Part shown: positions 1-14,950 of the stretch, piece by piece | Layout: every line of letters starts with the position of its first letter | How positions within the stretch are numbered: the first letter of the stretch is position 1 | DNA from: JACDCY01 sp964350145 | GTDB lineage: Bacteria > Gemmatimonadota > Gemmatimonadetes > Gemmatimonadales > Gemmatimonadaceae | Direction of reading: 5' to 3' | DNA: 28,151 nt | Assembly: GCA_964350145.1 (NCBI GenBank) | Contig: CAYGJL010000039.1 | Location: 1 to 28,151, forward strand | Notes under the pieces: model-generated | Databases searched by the model: none | Told to the model about the DNA's origin: nothing | Seen by the model: the letters and a program-made list of their open reading frames with translations, nothing else | Position numbers and translations under genes: made by a program

Positions 1-362
1 CTCAACCTGCGCCCGAGCTCCAGTGCCGCATGCACTGCGACGGCCCGCGCCGGCCCCATGCCCGCCAGCGAGATGAGCTTCGCGACCGGCTGGGACGCGA
101 GCCGGCGCAGCGATCCGTCGCCCGCGGCGAGCACGTCGTGCCCCAGCTCCAGGGCCGACCGTCCGCCGCTGCCGGACCCGAGCAGTATGGCGAGCAGCTC
201 CGCCGAGCTGAGCGCCTGCGCCCCGTGCTCCCGCAGTCTTTCCCGCGGCCGGTCAGTGGTCGGCAGCTCGCGCAACGAAAGCCGCTTGCGCGTGGGGGGC
301 ACATCGGACCGCGCGGCTAGCCGTCCCTCGTGAGATGACGCTGCGGAAGCGGGGTTTTCCAT
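1..362 (-). CDS. radC: RadC family protein (JAB/MPN domain DNA repair-like protein), N-terminal part only
   Basis: This is the 5' part of a radC-type gene; the rest lies beyond the window edge. Translation from ATG at 362 gives an Ala/Ser-rich leader of about 20 residues, then the family opening: KRLSLRELPTTDRPRERL, an HGAQALSSAELLAILLGSG block, and a helix-hairpin-helix-like segment (LISLAGMGPARAVAVHAALELGRR). These are hallmarks of the UPF0758 N-terminal domain of RadC. The catalytic-looking JAB/MPN metalloprotease domain (HxHxnD) would follow but is not visible. RadC proteins were once linked to DNA repair, but their role is unsettled. An in-frame GTG at 302 is an alternative start closer to the conserved region; neither start has a convincing ribosome binding site. 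The gene follows secA in the same direction, separated by a spacer with a structured hairpin. Confidence 0.85.
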   Translation of the reverse strand, partial: MENPASAASSHEGRLAARSDVPPTRKRLSLRELPTTDRPRERLREHGAQALSSAELLAILLGSGSGGRSALELGHDVLAAGDGSLRRLASQPVAKLISLAGMGPARAVAVHAALELGRRL

Positions 363-386
363 TGCTTGGACTCGAGCCAGAGTGGA

Positions 387-470
387 GTCGGACTTCGAGC
401 CCGGTGCCATCCGCAGCGCCGTGTTAGCGAAGCGTAGGCGCGAAGGATGGTACCGGGCTCGGAGTCCGAC
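387..470 (+). repeat. Structured hairpin element, copy 1 (covarying family with the element at 14047)
   Basis: A nested hairpin fills the secA-radC spacer. The 26-bp outer arms are 387-412 and 445-470. Inside them, in order: internal loop GCA (413-415) opposite GAA (442-444); inner stem GCGCC (416-420) with GGCGC (437-441); internal loop GTGTTA (421-426) opposite GTA (434-436); and a GCGAAGC mini-hairpin (427-433). The two imperfect positions in the outer stem are T-G and G-T on the plus strand, so they are wobble pairs if the plus strand is the folded one; on the minus strand they are A-C mismatches. The element at 14047-14147 has the same loops with different stem sequences. No T-tract follows, so it is not a standard terminator. 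Function unknown. Confidence 0.8.
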
Positions 471-544
471 CCGCACACCATACCCAGATCACGCGATGTC
501 CGACCAACCCCGCCCAAGCAGGCAAAATCAGAATGATGCGACGG

Positions 545-3787
<3,243 letters not shown>

Positions 3788-3815
3788 TGCAAGACCTCTT
3801 GGAACGACCTCTTGG

Positions 3816-3844
3816 TGACTAGTGACTAGTGACTAGTGACTAGT
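3816..3844. repeat. TGACTAG heptad array (4 units)
   Basis: Four perfect tandem copies of TGACTAG run from 3816 to 3843 plus one more T, 28 bases upstream of the secA start codon. Read on the minus strand, the array is preceded by GTCGTTT and followed by CACCAAGAGG, which includes the secA ribosome binding site. A 10-base direct repeat (GACCTCTTGG at about 3794 and 3807) lies between array and gene. CTAG is usually rare in GC-rich genomes, so the cluster stands out. Confidence 0.9.
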
Positions 3845-3856
3845 CGAAACGACAAA

Positions 3857-3907
3857 CCAAAAACCAAAAACCAAAAACCAAAAACCAGAAACCAAAAACC
3901 AAAAACC
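3857..3907. repeat. CCAAAAA heptad array (7 units)
   Basis: CC pairs recur every 7 bases at 3857, 3864, 3871, 3878, 3885, 3892, 3899 and 3906, giving seven units of CCAAAAA with one A-to-G change near 3888. It directly adjoins the nadD stop codon (3911). On the transcribed minus strand it reads as repeated GGTTTTT, so it could also slow or end transcription after nadD, though it has no stem-loop. It is the most AT-rich stretch in this part of the window. Confidence 0.9.
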
Positions 3908-3910
3908 GCC

Positions 3911-4480
3911 TTACCGATACAGCCCCGCGGCGGTGATGTGCTCGCGCACCGCTTCGCTCACGAAGCCGGTGATCGGAAGCCCACGCCGCACGCGGTCGCG
4001 GATCTCCGTGGACGACACGTCCACGCGCCTGGCGGTTACGACCCGCGGCGTGTGGCCCGCGACCGTCCGGGGGCTTTCTCCCGCCCGGGCGATCACCGCG
4101 ACCTCGGCCAGCGTCAGAATCCGCGTCGGATCCCGCCACTGGTCGAAGCTTGCCCATGCGTCGGCGCCGATCAGCAGCACCAGCTTCGCGCCCGGCTGTC
4201 GCTCCGTCAGCGCCTCGAGCGTGTCAACCGTGAAAGATAAACCACCCCGGTCCATCTCTACCGTGTCGAGGGAGAATCGCGGGTCGTCCCGAATGGTCAG
4301 CTCGACCATCCGGCGCCGGTCCGCCGCCGGTGCGAGCGGGGGCGCGTCCTTGAGCGGCTGCAGGGCTACGGGAACCCAGAGCACCAGGTCCAGGCCCAGG
4401 GTCTCGCAAGCATCGCCCGCCACGAGCACGTGGCCGGTATGCGGCGGATCGAACGTGCCGCCAAAGACCCCTATGCGCAC
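3911..4480 (-). CDS. nadD: Nicotinate-nucleotide adenylyltransferase
   Basis: NadD joins ATP to nicotinate mononucleotide to give deamido-NAD+, a late step of NAD synthesis in the cytoplasm. The 189-residue protein begins with the nucleotidyltransferase signature GGTFDPPHTGH (residues 7-17), has the family segment LVLLIGADAWASFDQWRDP near 100-118, and ends with SSTEIRDRVRRGLPI near 157-170, the equivalent of the ISSTxIR motif that binds ATP phosphates. Length is normal for the family. It starts 18 bases after bamD in the same direction, so it probably belongs to the same transcript. The related fold PPAT (coaD) is excluded by length and by the C-terminal motif. Confidence 0.95.
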   Translation of the reverse strand: MRIGVFGGTFDPPHTGHVLVAGDACETLGLDLVLWVPVALQPLKDAPPLAPAADRRRMVELTIRDDPRFSLDTVEMDRGGLSFTVDTLEALTERQPGAKLVLLIGADAWASFDQWRDPTRILTLAEVAVIARAGESPRTVAGHTPRVVTARRVDVSSTEIRDRVRRGLPITGFVSEAVREHITAAGLYR

Positions 4481-4498
4481 TGCATCAGCGGTACGCGC

Positions 4499-5281
4499 TT
4501 ATCCGGCGGCCGGACAGGCCCGAGTGACCTCGCTGTCGGTCGGATACGCCGCCCGCATCGTTTCGCAGATCTCGCGGGCTTCCTCGCGGTAATTGATCTC
4601 GCGGTACGACTCGAGCAGCCGCAGGTACGCCTCCCGCGCCTTGGGGGCGCTCGGGTATTTCCGGATCGCGTCCTTGAAGTAGATGATGGCGGAGTCGTAC
4701 GCTTTGCGTTTCATGTAGTGGTAGCCGGCGTCGTAGTCCTTGGTCGCGAACATCTGCTCGAGCCTGGCGACTCCCGCCTGCGCCTCAGTCGCAAGCGGCG
4801 AACTCGGGTACACGGCGAGCAGCGTCTGATAGAGCTGCAAGGCGGATTGTCCGTACTCGGCATCGAGTCCAGGGCTGCGCCAGAGCCGCTGGTAGGCGCG
4901 TGCGCCGGCGAGGAGCGCGTCGTCGGCCAGAGTGTCGTCCGGGAAATTCGCGCTCAGCCGCGAAAACGTCTGCGCGGCGATGAGATGATCGCGGAGCTTC
5001 GCCTGCGACTGGCCCAGGTAGTAAAACGCCAGCGGGAGACGGGCATCCCGCGGCGGCAGGTCGGTCGTAAGCTTCTCGAAGCCGCGGACCGCGTTGCTCC
5101 AGCGCTCCTGCTGGAACTGCTGCAGCGAGGCCTGATACAGCTCGTCGGTCGAGGTGAAGCGCGCGGCGTCGAAGCCGGGCGACCGCCGGCACGCGCTCGC
5201 CGTCGTGAGCAGACCGAGAGCCAGCAGCGCCGTGAAGGCACCCCGGGCGGACACCGCGTATGTCGAACGAAAGAAACGCAT
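4499..5281 (-). CDS. bamD: Outer membrane assembly lipoprotein BamD (YfiO)-like
   Basis: BamD is the lipoprotein partner of BamA in inserting beta-barrel proteins into the outer membrane. The 260-residue protein has a basic, hydrophobic signal peptide (residues 1-30) ending in a lipobox-like ASAC with Cys31 as the lipidated residue. TPR-type helical pairs follow: DELYQASLQQFQQERWSNAV near 46-65, LAFYYLGQSQAKL near 84-96, and AYDSAIIYFKDAIRKYPSAP near 194-213. The product ends in Cys-Pro-Ala-Ala-Gly. The reading frame stays open upstream, but that stretch is out of frame with ugd and codes for nothing recognisable; the ATG at 5281 gives the signal peptide, so it is chosen. It lies 11 bases after ugd and 18 before nadD. 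Other TPR lipoproteins (e.g. CpoB-like) are the main alternative. Confidence 0.85.
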   Translation of the reverse strand: MRFFRSTYAVSARGAFTALLALGLLTTASACRRSPGFDAARFTSTDELYQASLQQFQQERWSNAVRGFEKLTTDLPPRDARLPLAFYYLGQSQAKLRDHLIAAQTFSRLSANFPDDTLADDALLAGARAYQRLWRSPGLDAEYGQSALQLYQTLLAVYPSSPLATEAQAGVARLEQMFATKDYDAGYHYMKRKAYDSAIIYFKDAIRKYPSAPKAREAYLRLLESYREINYREEAREICETMRAAYPTDSEVTRACPAAG

Positions 5282-5292
5282 CAAGATTCTAG

Positions 5293-6624
5293 TTACCCTG
5301 TCAGTGCCGCAACGTTCGCAGTCGGCTTGCGCCCTATCGAATGATAGACGATGCCGAGCGATTCCATCTTTTCCGGGTCGTACAGATTCCGCCCGTCTAT
5401 CACTACGGGTCGTTTGAGCAAGCTCTTCACGCGGGTGAAATCCGGGTGCCGATACTCGTTCCAGTCGGTCACCACGACCAGCGCGTCCGCGCCGCGCAGC
5501 GCGTCGTAATTCGTCTCGGCGTACTTGATCCGGTCGCCGAGGATCCGGCGGGCTTCCTTCATGGCGACGGGATCGTGCGCGCAAATCGTCGCTCCGCCGG
5601 CGAGCGCGTCCTCGATCAGCACGAGCGACGGAGCCTCGCGCATGTCGTCGGTCTGCGGCTTGAACGCCAGCCCCCAGACCGCGATCCGCGCTCCATCGAG
5701 CGACTCTCCCAGCGCCGCGCGCAGCTTCTCGCCCAGCCTGTGCTTCTGCCGCTCGTTGGTCGCTTCTACGCCTTCCAGCACGTGCAGCGGCACGCCGAGC
5801 GCGCGCCCGGTCTTCACCAGCGCCTTGACGTCCTTGGGAAAGCACGATCCGCCGTAGCCGGGACCCGGGAACAGGAACGAGGGCCCGATGCGGGAATCGC
5901 TGCCGAGCCCGTGCCGCACGAGGTCCACGTTGGCACCGACTTTTTCACACAGACTGGCGATGTCGTTCATGAACGAGATACGAGTCGCGAGCATGCCGTT
6001 GGCGGCGTACTTGGTCATCTCCGCCGACGGGATGTCCATGAAGATCACCGGCTTGCCGGTGCGCACGAACGGGGCGTACAGCTCGCCCATGACGGTTTTG
6101 GCGTGCTCCGATTCGACGCCGATCACCACACGGTCCGGTTTCATGAAGTCCTCGATCGCCGCGCCTTCCTTGAGGAACTCCGGGTTGCTGCACATGTGGA
6201 ACGGGATCCGGCTGTGCTCCGCGACGTGGGCGGCGACCTTCGCCGCCGTGCCAACCGGCACCGTGGACTTCGTGACGATCACCAGCTCCTTGGTCATGTG
6301 CTGGCCGATCGTGTCGGCGACCGCGAGCACGTGCTGGAGGTCGGCCGAGCCGTCCTCGCCCTGCGGCGTGCCAACCGCGATGAACACCACGTCCGCTTCG
6401 GCGATTGCGCCGGCCACGTCGGTAGTGAAGCTCAGCCGGCCATCGGCCTGGTTGCGCTCGATCAGCTCCTCGAGGCCGGGCTCGTGGATCGGCAGCACGT
6501 TGCGCTTGAGGCCGGCGATCTTCTCCTCGCTCAGGTCCGCGCAGCACACGTCGTTGCCGGTCTCGGCGAGACACGCTCCCACGACCAGTCCTACGTATCC
6601 ACTACCGATTACGGAAATATTCAT
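5293..6624 (-). CDS. ugd: UDP-glucose 6-dehydrogenase
   Basis: This enzyme oxidises UDP-glucose twice with NAD+ to UDP-glucuronate, a building block for capsule, exopolysaccharide and lipopolysaccharide. The 443-residue protein opens with the NAD-binding GSGYVGLVVG (residues 7-16), has the VGTP stretch near 84-87, the SNPEFLKEG block (146-154), and the catalytic-cysteine motif PGYGGSCFPKD with Cys261. The C-terminal UDP-binding domain includes WGLAFKPQTDDMREAPS. These features match the UDP-glucose dehydrogenase branch rather than UDP-ManNAc dehydrogenases, which have GIGGHC. It begins 13 bases after the wbpA-like gene and ends 11 bases before bamD. It is the second of two tandem UDP-sugar dehydrogenases. 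Confidence 0.95.
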   Translation of the reverse strand: MNISVIGSGYVGLVVGACLAETGNDVCCADLSEEKIAGLKRNVLPIHEPGLEELIERNQADGRLSFTTDVAGAIAEADVVFIAVGTPQGEDGSADLQHVLAVADTIGQHMTKELVIVTKSTVPVGTAAKVAAHVAEHSRIPFHMCSNPEFLKEGAAIEDFMKPDRVVIGVESEHAKTVMGELYAPFVRTGKPVIFMDIPSAEMTKYAANGMLATRISFMNDIASLCEKVGANVDLVRHGLGSDSRIGPSFLFPGPGYGGSCFPKDVKALVKTGRALGVPLHVLEGVEATNERQKHRLGEKLRAALGESLDGARIAVWGLAFKPQTDDMREAPSLVLIEDALAGGATICAHDPVAMKEARRILGDRIKYAETNYDALRGADALVVVTDWNEYRHPDFTRVKSLLKRPVVIDGRNLYDPEKMESLGIVYHSIGRKPTANVAALTG

Positions 6625-6637
6625 GCTGGTGCTTGAA

Positions 6638-7987
<1,350 letters not shown>

Positions 7988-7993
7988 TTGTCT

Positions 7994-9106
7994 CTACTGT
8001 CGAAAAAATGAACGCACGGACTCGACGACTTCGTCGAGCTGCGCGGTAGTCAATTCGGGGAAGACAGGCAGCGAGATGACTTCCTTCGCGGCCGCCTCCG
8101 CCACCGGAAACGCGCCCTCGGCGTACCCGAGGTAGGCAAAGCACGGCTGCAGGTGCAGCGGCAGCGGATAGTAGATCGCGGCCCCGATCTGCCGCGCCTT
8201 GAGATATTCCAGCAGCGTATCCCTGCGCGGCACCCGAATGGTGTACTGGTTGTAGATGGACTCGTTCCGCTCGTCAATCACGGGCGTGCGCACATCCGCG
8301 AGGTCCGCGAACGCCTCGTTGTAGTACGCCGCGTTGCGCCGCCGCGCCGCGCTCCACTCCTCGAGGTGCGGCAGCTTCGCGCTCAACACCGCGGCTTGCA
8401 GCGCGTCCAGCCGGCTGTTGTAACCGACTTCCTCGTGAAAGTACGTGCGCGATCCGCCGTGCACCCGCAGCCGCCGCAAGCGCTCGGCGAGATCGTCCCG
8501 CTGCGTAACCATCATTCCGCCGTCGCCGTACCCGCCGAGGTTCTTGGACGGAAAGAAGCTGAACGTGCCGATGGTGGCGTTCTCGCCGGCGCGCACCCAC
8601 GTGTCGCCGATCTTGCGCCGCGCGCCGATCGCCTGCGCGGCGTCCTCGATGATCGGCAGCGACGGGAGCGCGGCCGCGACGGCATCAATCGGCGCCATCT
8701 GCCCGAAGAGGTCCACGGGGATGACCGCCCTGGATCTCGACGTGAGCGCCGACGCCGCCGCCTGCGGCGAGATGTTGAACGTGTCGGCGTCGATGTCAGC
8801 GAAGACGGGCGTAGCTCCGACGTTGTGAATCGCGCCCGCAGTCGCGAAGAACGTGAAGGGGGTGGTGATCACTTCGTCCCCCCGCCCGATGTCGAGCGCG
8901 CGCAGCGCGAGCAGAATCGCGTCGGTCCCGTTGGCGCAGCCGATCGCGTGCTTTGTGTTCGACAGCCGCGCGACGCTCTGCTCGAGGGCCGCGACCGGCT
9001 CGCCCAGGATGAAGCCCTGCCGCTCGACGACGCCGAGCACCGCCGCGACGACTTCGTCGCGGATGCGCTCGTGCTGCGCTCGCAGATCGAGCAACGGGAC
9101 AGCCAT
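7994..9106 (-). CDS. wbpE: DegT/DnrJ/EryC1 PLP-dependent sugar aminotransferase (WbpE-like)
   Basis: The enzyme is predicted to transfer an amino group, usually from glutamate, to C3 of the 3-keto UDP-GlcNAcA made by the WbpB step. From ATG 9106 the 370-residue protein begins MAVPLLDLRAQ, typical of the family. It shows the cofactor-anchoring CANGTDAILLAL (57-68), the PLP-contacting Asp of IIEDAAQAIGA (152-162), and the Schiff-base lysine Lys188 in SFFPSKNLGGYGDGGM. An in-frame ATG at 9163 would add 19 residues and sit 2 bases after wbpB. I prefer 9106 because the conserved region starts there and the extra stretch holds an 8-bp hairpin (9130-9152). The specific substrate is inferred from its neighbours. 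Confidence 0.9.
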   Translation of the reverse strand: MAVPLLDLRAQHERIRDEVVAAVLGVVERQGFILGEPVAALEQSVARLSNTKHAIGCANGTDAILLALRALDIGRGDEVITTPFTFFATAGAIHNVGATPVFADIDADTFNISPQAAASALTSRSRAVIPVDLFGQMAPIDAVAAALPSLPIIEDAAQAIGARRKIGDTWVRAGENATIGTFSFFPSKNLGGYGDGGMMVTQRDDLAERLRRLRVHGGSRTYFHEEVGYNSRLDALQAAVLSAKLPHLEEWSAARRRNAAYYNEAFADLADVRTPVIDERNESIYNQYTIRVPRRDTLLEYLKARQIGAAIYYPLPLHLQPCFAYLGYAEGAFPVAEAAAKEVISLPVFPELTTAQLDEVVESVRSFFRQ

Positions 9107-9129
9107 GTCGGGACGGGTCGTCGGAAGGG

Positions 9130-9152
9130 AAAGGTTCTCGCGGGGAACCTTT
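9130..9152 (-). other. Perfect 8-bp hairpin in the wbpB-wbpE spacer
   Basis: AAAGGTTC (9130-9137) pairs perfectly with GAACCTTT (9145-9152) around a 7-base loop. It lies between the wbpB stop (9166) and the preferred wbpE start (9106). There is no run of U after the stem on the transcribed strand, so it is not a normal terminator. It could tune translation of wbpE or mark an RNA processing site; that is inference. If wbpE really starts at 9163 the hairpin is inside the coding sequence. Confidence 0.5.
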
Positions 9153-9165
9153 AAAGATCGCATTC

Positions 9166-10205
9166 CTAGCTCTGCTCCCGCAACGGCAGCGAGACCTCTT
9201 TTCCGGTCCTCGCCGACTCGTAGATCCCGAGAATCAGCTCGAGCGACTTGCGACCCTCCCGGCCATCCGTGTCCGGAGCTGCTTCGTCGCGCAGCACCGC
9301 GAGCACGTTCCGATGGTAACCCTCGTGGCCGAAGCCGTACACGCTCGGGGGATCCGTATTCGCCGCCTGCACCAGCGCGTCGTCGGGATCCGGCTCCGCG
9401 AAATCCCAGTGCTCGATTCTGTTCACGGCAGTGCCGCCGATCTTGGCGGTGCCCTTCTCGCCCAGCACCGTGACAGAACCTTCCATGTTCTTCGGATACG
9501 TCAGCATCGTCACTTCGATGGTGCCGAGCGCGCCACTGGCGAATTTCAGCACGGCTACTCCCGTATCCTCCGTCTCGATCCTGCGCGCCAGCGTGGCCGT
9601 CTTCGCGACGACGCTCTCTACGGTTCCGCCTAGCCATTGAACCAGGTCCACATAGTGCGACGCCTGGTTCATGAACGCGCCGCCGTCGTACTTCCACGTC
9701 CCCCGCCACTGCGCCTGGTCGTAATACTCCTGCGGCCGGCTCCAACGCACCGTCGTGTTGATCAGATAGATGCGGCCGAACCGCCCCTTGTCGATCGCGT
9801 GCTTCAGCAGCTGCACGGGCGGGTTCAATCGATTCTGCTTCACCACGAACAGATGCACGCCGGCCTCGTCGCACGCGCGGACAAGCTCGTCGGCGCCGGC
9901 CAGCGAGATCGCCATCGGCTTCTCGGTTATGACGTGCTTCCCCGCCCTCGCGGCGGCAATACCGTGCTCGGGATGGAGCCCCGAAGGAGTGGCAATCACC
10001 ACGACGTCGCAGTCGGCGCCGGCCAGCATTCTCTCGATCGAAGTGAACCACAGCACGCCCTCGGCTTCACCGACGGCGCGCGCGCTCTCCTCGACAGTGT
10101 CGCAGACGGCGACCAGCCTGAGGCCGTCGATTTTCCGGATCGCGCCAAGATGATTGGCGCTGATGCGTCCGCACCCAACCAGAGCGACCCTGAATTCGGC
10201 AGCGG

Positions 10206-10209
<4 letters not shown>
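9166..10209 (-). CDS. wbpB: Gfo/Idh/MocA family UDP-GlcNAcA 3-dehydrogenase (WbpB-like)
   Basis: The protein is predicted to oxidise C3 of UDP-GlcNAcA, supplying the keto sugar for WbpE; in Pseudomonas WbpB and WbpE act as a pair with 2-oxoglutarate recycling NADH. The 347-residue product has the Rossmann motif GCGRIS (12-17), VIATPSGLHPEH near 71-82, and the family's EKPMAI (96-101). The longer reading frame upstream is a shadow of wbpD. The start is GTG at 10209, overlapping the wbpD stop as GTGA, a classic coupling arrangement. The substrate call depends on the cluster; the fold alone only says NAD-dependent sugar oxidoreductase. Confidence 0.88.
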
Positions 10210-14014
<3,805 letters not shown>

Positions 14015-14021
14015 CGCCTTT

Positions 14022-14027
14022 ATTTTA
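14022..14027 (-). promoter_or_regulatory. Possible -10 box for carB, placed for a leaderless or very short-leader mRNA
   Basis: On the minus strand TAAAAT (5 of 6 to the sigma70 consensus) ends 7 bases before the carB ATG at 14014. If used, transcription would begin at or very near the A of ATG. No good -35 box is seen at the usual distance. The bases between, AAAGGCG, could instead act as a weak ribosome binding site, in which case the box would be fortuitous. Confidence 0.3.
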
Positions 14028-14046
14028 CCTCGCCGCCGGACGCTGA

Positions 14047-14147
14047 GGTGGCGCGCACAGGTTCGGGTGTCCCATGCAGGCCCGTCTTAGCGAGCGCAGT
14101 TTGCTCGCGTAGGGCCGAAATGGGATACCCGGACCGTGCGTGCCACC
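14047..14147 (+). repeat. Structured hairpin element, copy 2 (covarying family with the element at 387)
   Basis: A long nested hairpin lies between the rpmB terminator and carB. Outer stem: 14047-14058 with 14136-14147, a bulged A at 14059, then 14060-14075 with 14120-14135. Inside: GCA (14076-14078) opposite GAA (14117-14119); inner stem GGCCC (14079-14083) with GGGCC (14112-14116); GTCTTA (14084-14089) opposite GTA (14109-14111); apical stem GCGAGC (14090-14095) with GCTCGC (14103-14108) and a 7-base loop. Three positions in the outer stem are G-U wobbles on the plus strand and would be A-C mismatches on the minus strand. The loops match copy 1 while the stems differ. No T-tract follows. 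Function unknown. Confidence 0.8.
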
Positions 14148-14170
14148 ACGCGCCATGCAGACCGCGCGTA

Positions 14171-14201
14171 CAAAAAAGGGGAGCCCCGGAGGCGCTCCCC
14201 T
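14171..14201 (-). terminator. Intrinsic terminator after rpmB
   Basis: On the minus strand AGGGGAGC (14201-14194) pairs perfectly with GCTCCCCT (14184-14177) around a 9-base loop, and is followed by a run of T (14177-14172). It lies 28 bases after the rpmB stop and marks the end of the ribosomal protein operon, implying that carB needs its own promoter. Confidence 0.9.
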
Positions 14202-14228
14202 TCACTGGACTTGCCGAGAGGCGAGCGT

Positions 14229-14456
14229 TCAGGCGACCGCCGCGCCCCGAGGCGCGCGCTTCACTTTGCCGGCCGCCATGCAGCGGGTGCAGACCTTCAC
14301 GCGCGTGATCTTGCCCTCTATCACTATCCGGGCGACCTGGAGATTCGGCTTCCACGTCCGGCGCGTGCGATTGTTGGCGTGCGACACGTTGTTGCCGAAC
14401 GCGACGCCCTTGTCGCAGACGTAGCAGCGGCTGCGGTCGATCTTCTGCGGTCTCAT
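14229..14456 (-). CDS. rpmB: 50S ribosomal protein L28
   Basis: L28 is a small protein of the large ribosomal subunit. The 75-residue product has the typical SHANNRTRRTWKPNLQ core (residues 25-40). Two cysteine pairs (Cys11/Cys14 in CYVC and Cys56/Cys59 in CTRC) mark the zinc-binding form. The ATG overlaps the rplQ stop as ATGA, so the two are probably translationally coupled. L28 is not part of the classic alpha operon in E. coli, where it pairs with rpmG; here it closes the operon, just before an intrinsic terminator. Confidence 0.97.
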   Translation of the reverse strand: MRPQKIDRSRCYVCDKGVAFGNNVSHANNRTRRTWKPNLQVARIVIEGKITRVKVCTRCMAAGKVKRAPRGAAVA

Positions 14457-14899
14457 TTCCTGCTCCCGGCCGTAGCCTTCGCCTTCACTGTCTTCTCCGA
14501 CTTCTCGGCCTTGGGTGCCTTCGCTTCCGGCTCATCGTCCGCGCGCGCTCCGATCAGCTCGATGCGCGCCATCTCCGCGCCGTCACCCTTGCGGTGGCCG
14601 GTCTTGAGGATGCGCGTGTACCCGCCCTGCCGCGTCGCGAACATCGGTCCGATCTCGGCGAATAGCTTGTCGGCCGTCTCCCGCTTTTGAATCACTTTCC
14701 CGGCGAGGCGGCGCGAGTGCAGCGTGCCCGTCTTCGCCTTCGTGATCAGCTTCTCGACGTACGGACGGAGCTCCTTGGCCTTGGCCTCGGTCGTCTCGAT
14801 CGAGCCGCGCTCGATGAGCGATGACGCCAGACTGCGCATCAGCGCAAGCTTCTGCTCGCTCGTCCTTCTCAGTTGTCGTCCTGCTTTTCTATGACGCAT
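14453..14899 (-). CDS. rplQ: 50S ribosomal protein L17
   Basis: L17 belongs to the large subunit near the exit tunnel. The product begins MRHRKAGRQLRRTSEQKLALMRSL, the strongly conserved L17 start, and includes the ELRPYVEKLITKAK segment near 64-77. After about residue 118 an Ala/Lys/Glu-rich tail of some 30 residues extends beyond the usual core and is probably disordered. The upstream 47-base spacer to rpoA is mostly a TGACTAG array. It overlaps rpmB by 4 bases. Confidence 0.97.
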   Translation of the reverse strand: MRHRKAGRQLRRTSEQKLALMRSLASSLIERGSIETTEAKAKELRPYVEKLITKAKTGTLHSRRLAGKVIQKRETADKLFAEIGPMFATRQGGYTRILKTGHRKGDGAEMARIELIGARADDEPEAKAPKAEKSEKTVKAKATAGSRK

Positions 14900-14922
14900 T
14901 TGATTGATTGCTGTAGTAGTTA

Positions 14923-14950
14923 CTAGTCACTAGTCACTAGTCACTAGTCA
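14923..14950. repeat. TGACTAG heptad array (4 units) ending in the rpoA stop codon
   Basis: Four perfect units, written CTAGTCA on the plus strand, fill most of the spacer between rpoA and rplQ. The last TCA (14948-14950) is the rpoA stop codon TGA on the minus strand, so the repeat provides the stop. The array is flanked by TAAC on the rplQ side, as in the arrays at 16131 and 24572. Confidence 0.92.

Noticed and set aside
387..470. Hairpin element considered as an integron attC site or a rho-independent terminator
   Set aside because: No paired 7-base core sites of the GTTRRRY/RYYYAAC type at the arm ends, no integrase, and no T-tract on either strand.
317..517. 66-residue minus-strand open frame in the secA-radC spacer
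   Set aside because: It is formed almost entirely by the two arms of the structured hairpin and overlaps the radC start.
3816..3907. Heptad arrays considered as CRISPR
   Set aside because: Units of 7 bases without unique spacers, no cas genes, and only four to seven units.
5282..5845. In-frame upstream extension of the BamD-like gene
   Set aside because: It overlaps ugd in another frame, has low-complexity Arg/Ala/Gly content, and lies before a clear lipoprotein signal peptide.
9164..10051. In-frame upstream extension of the wbpE-like gene
   Set aside because: It lies over wbpB in another frame and does not resemble any aminotransferase N-terminus.
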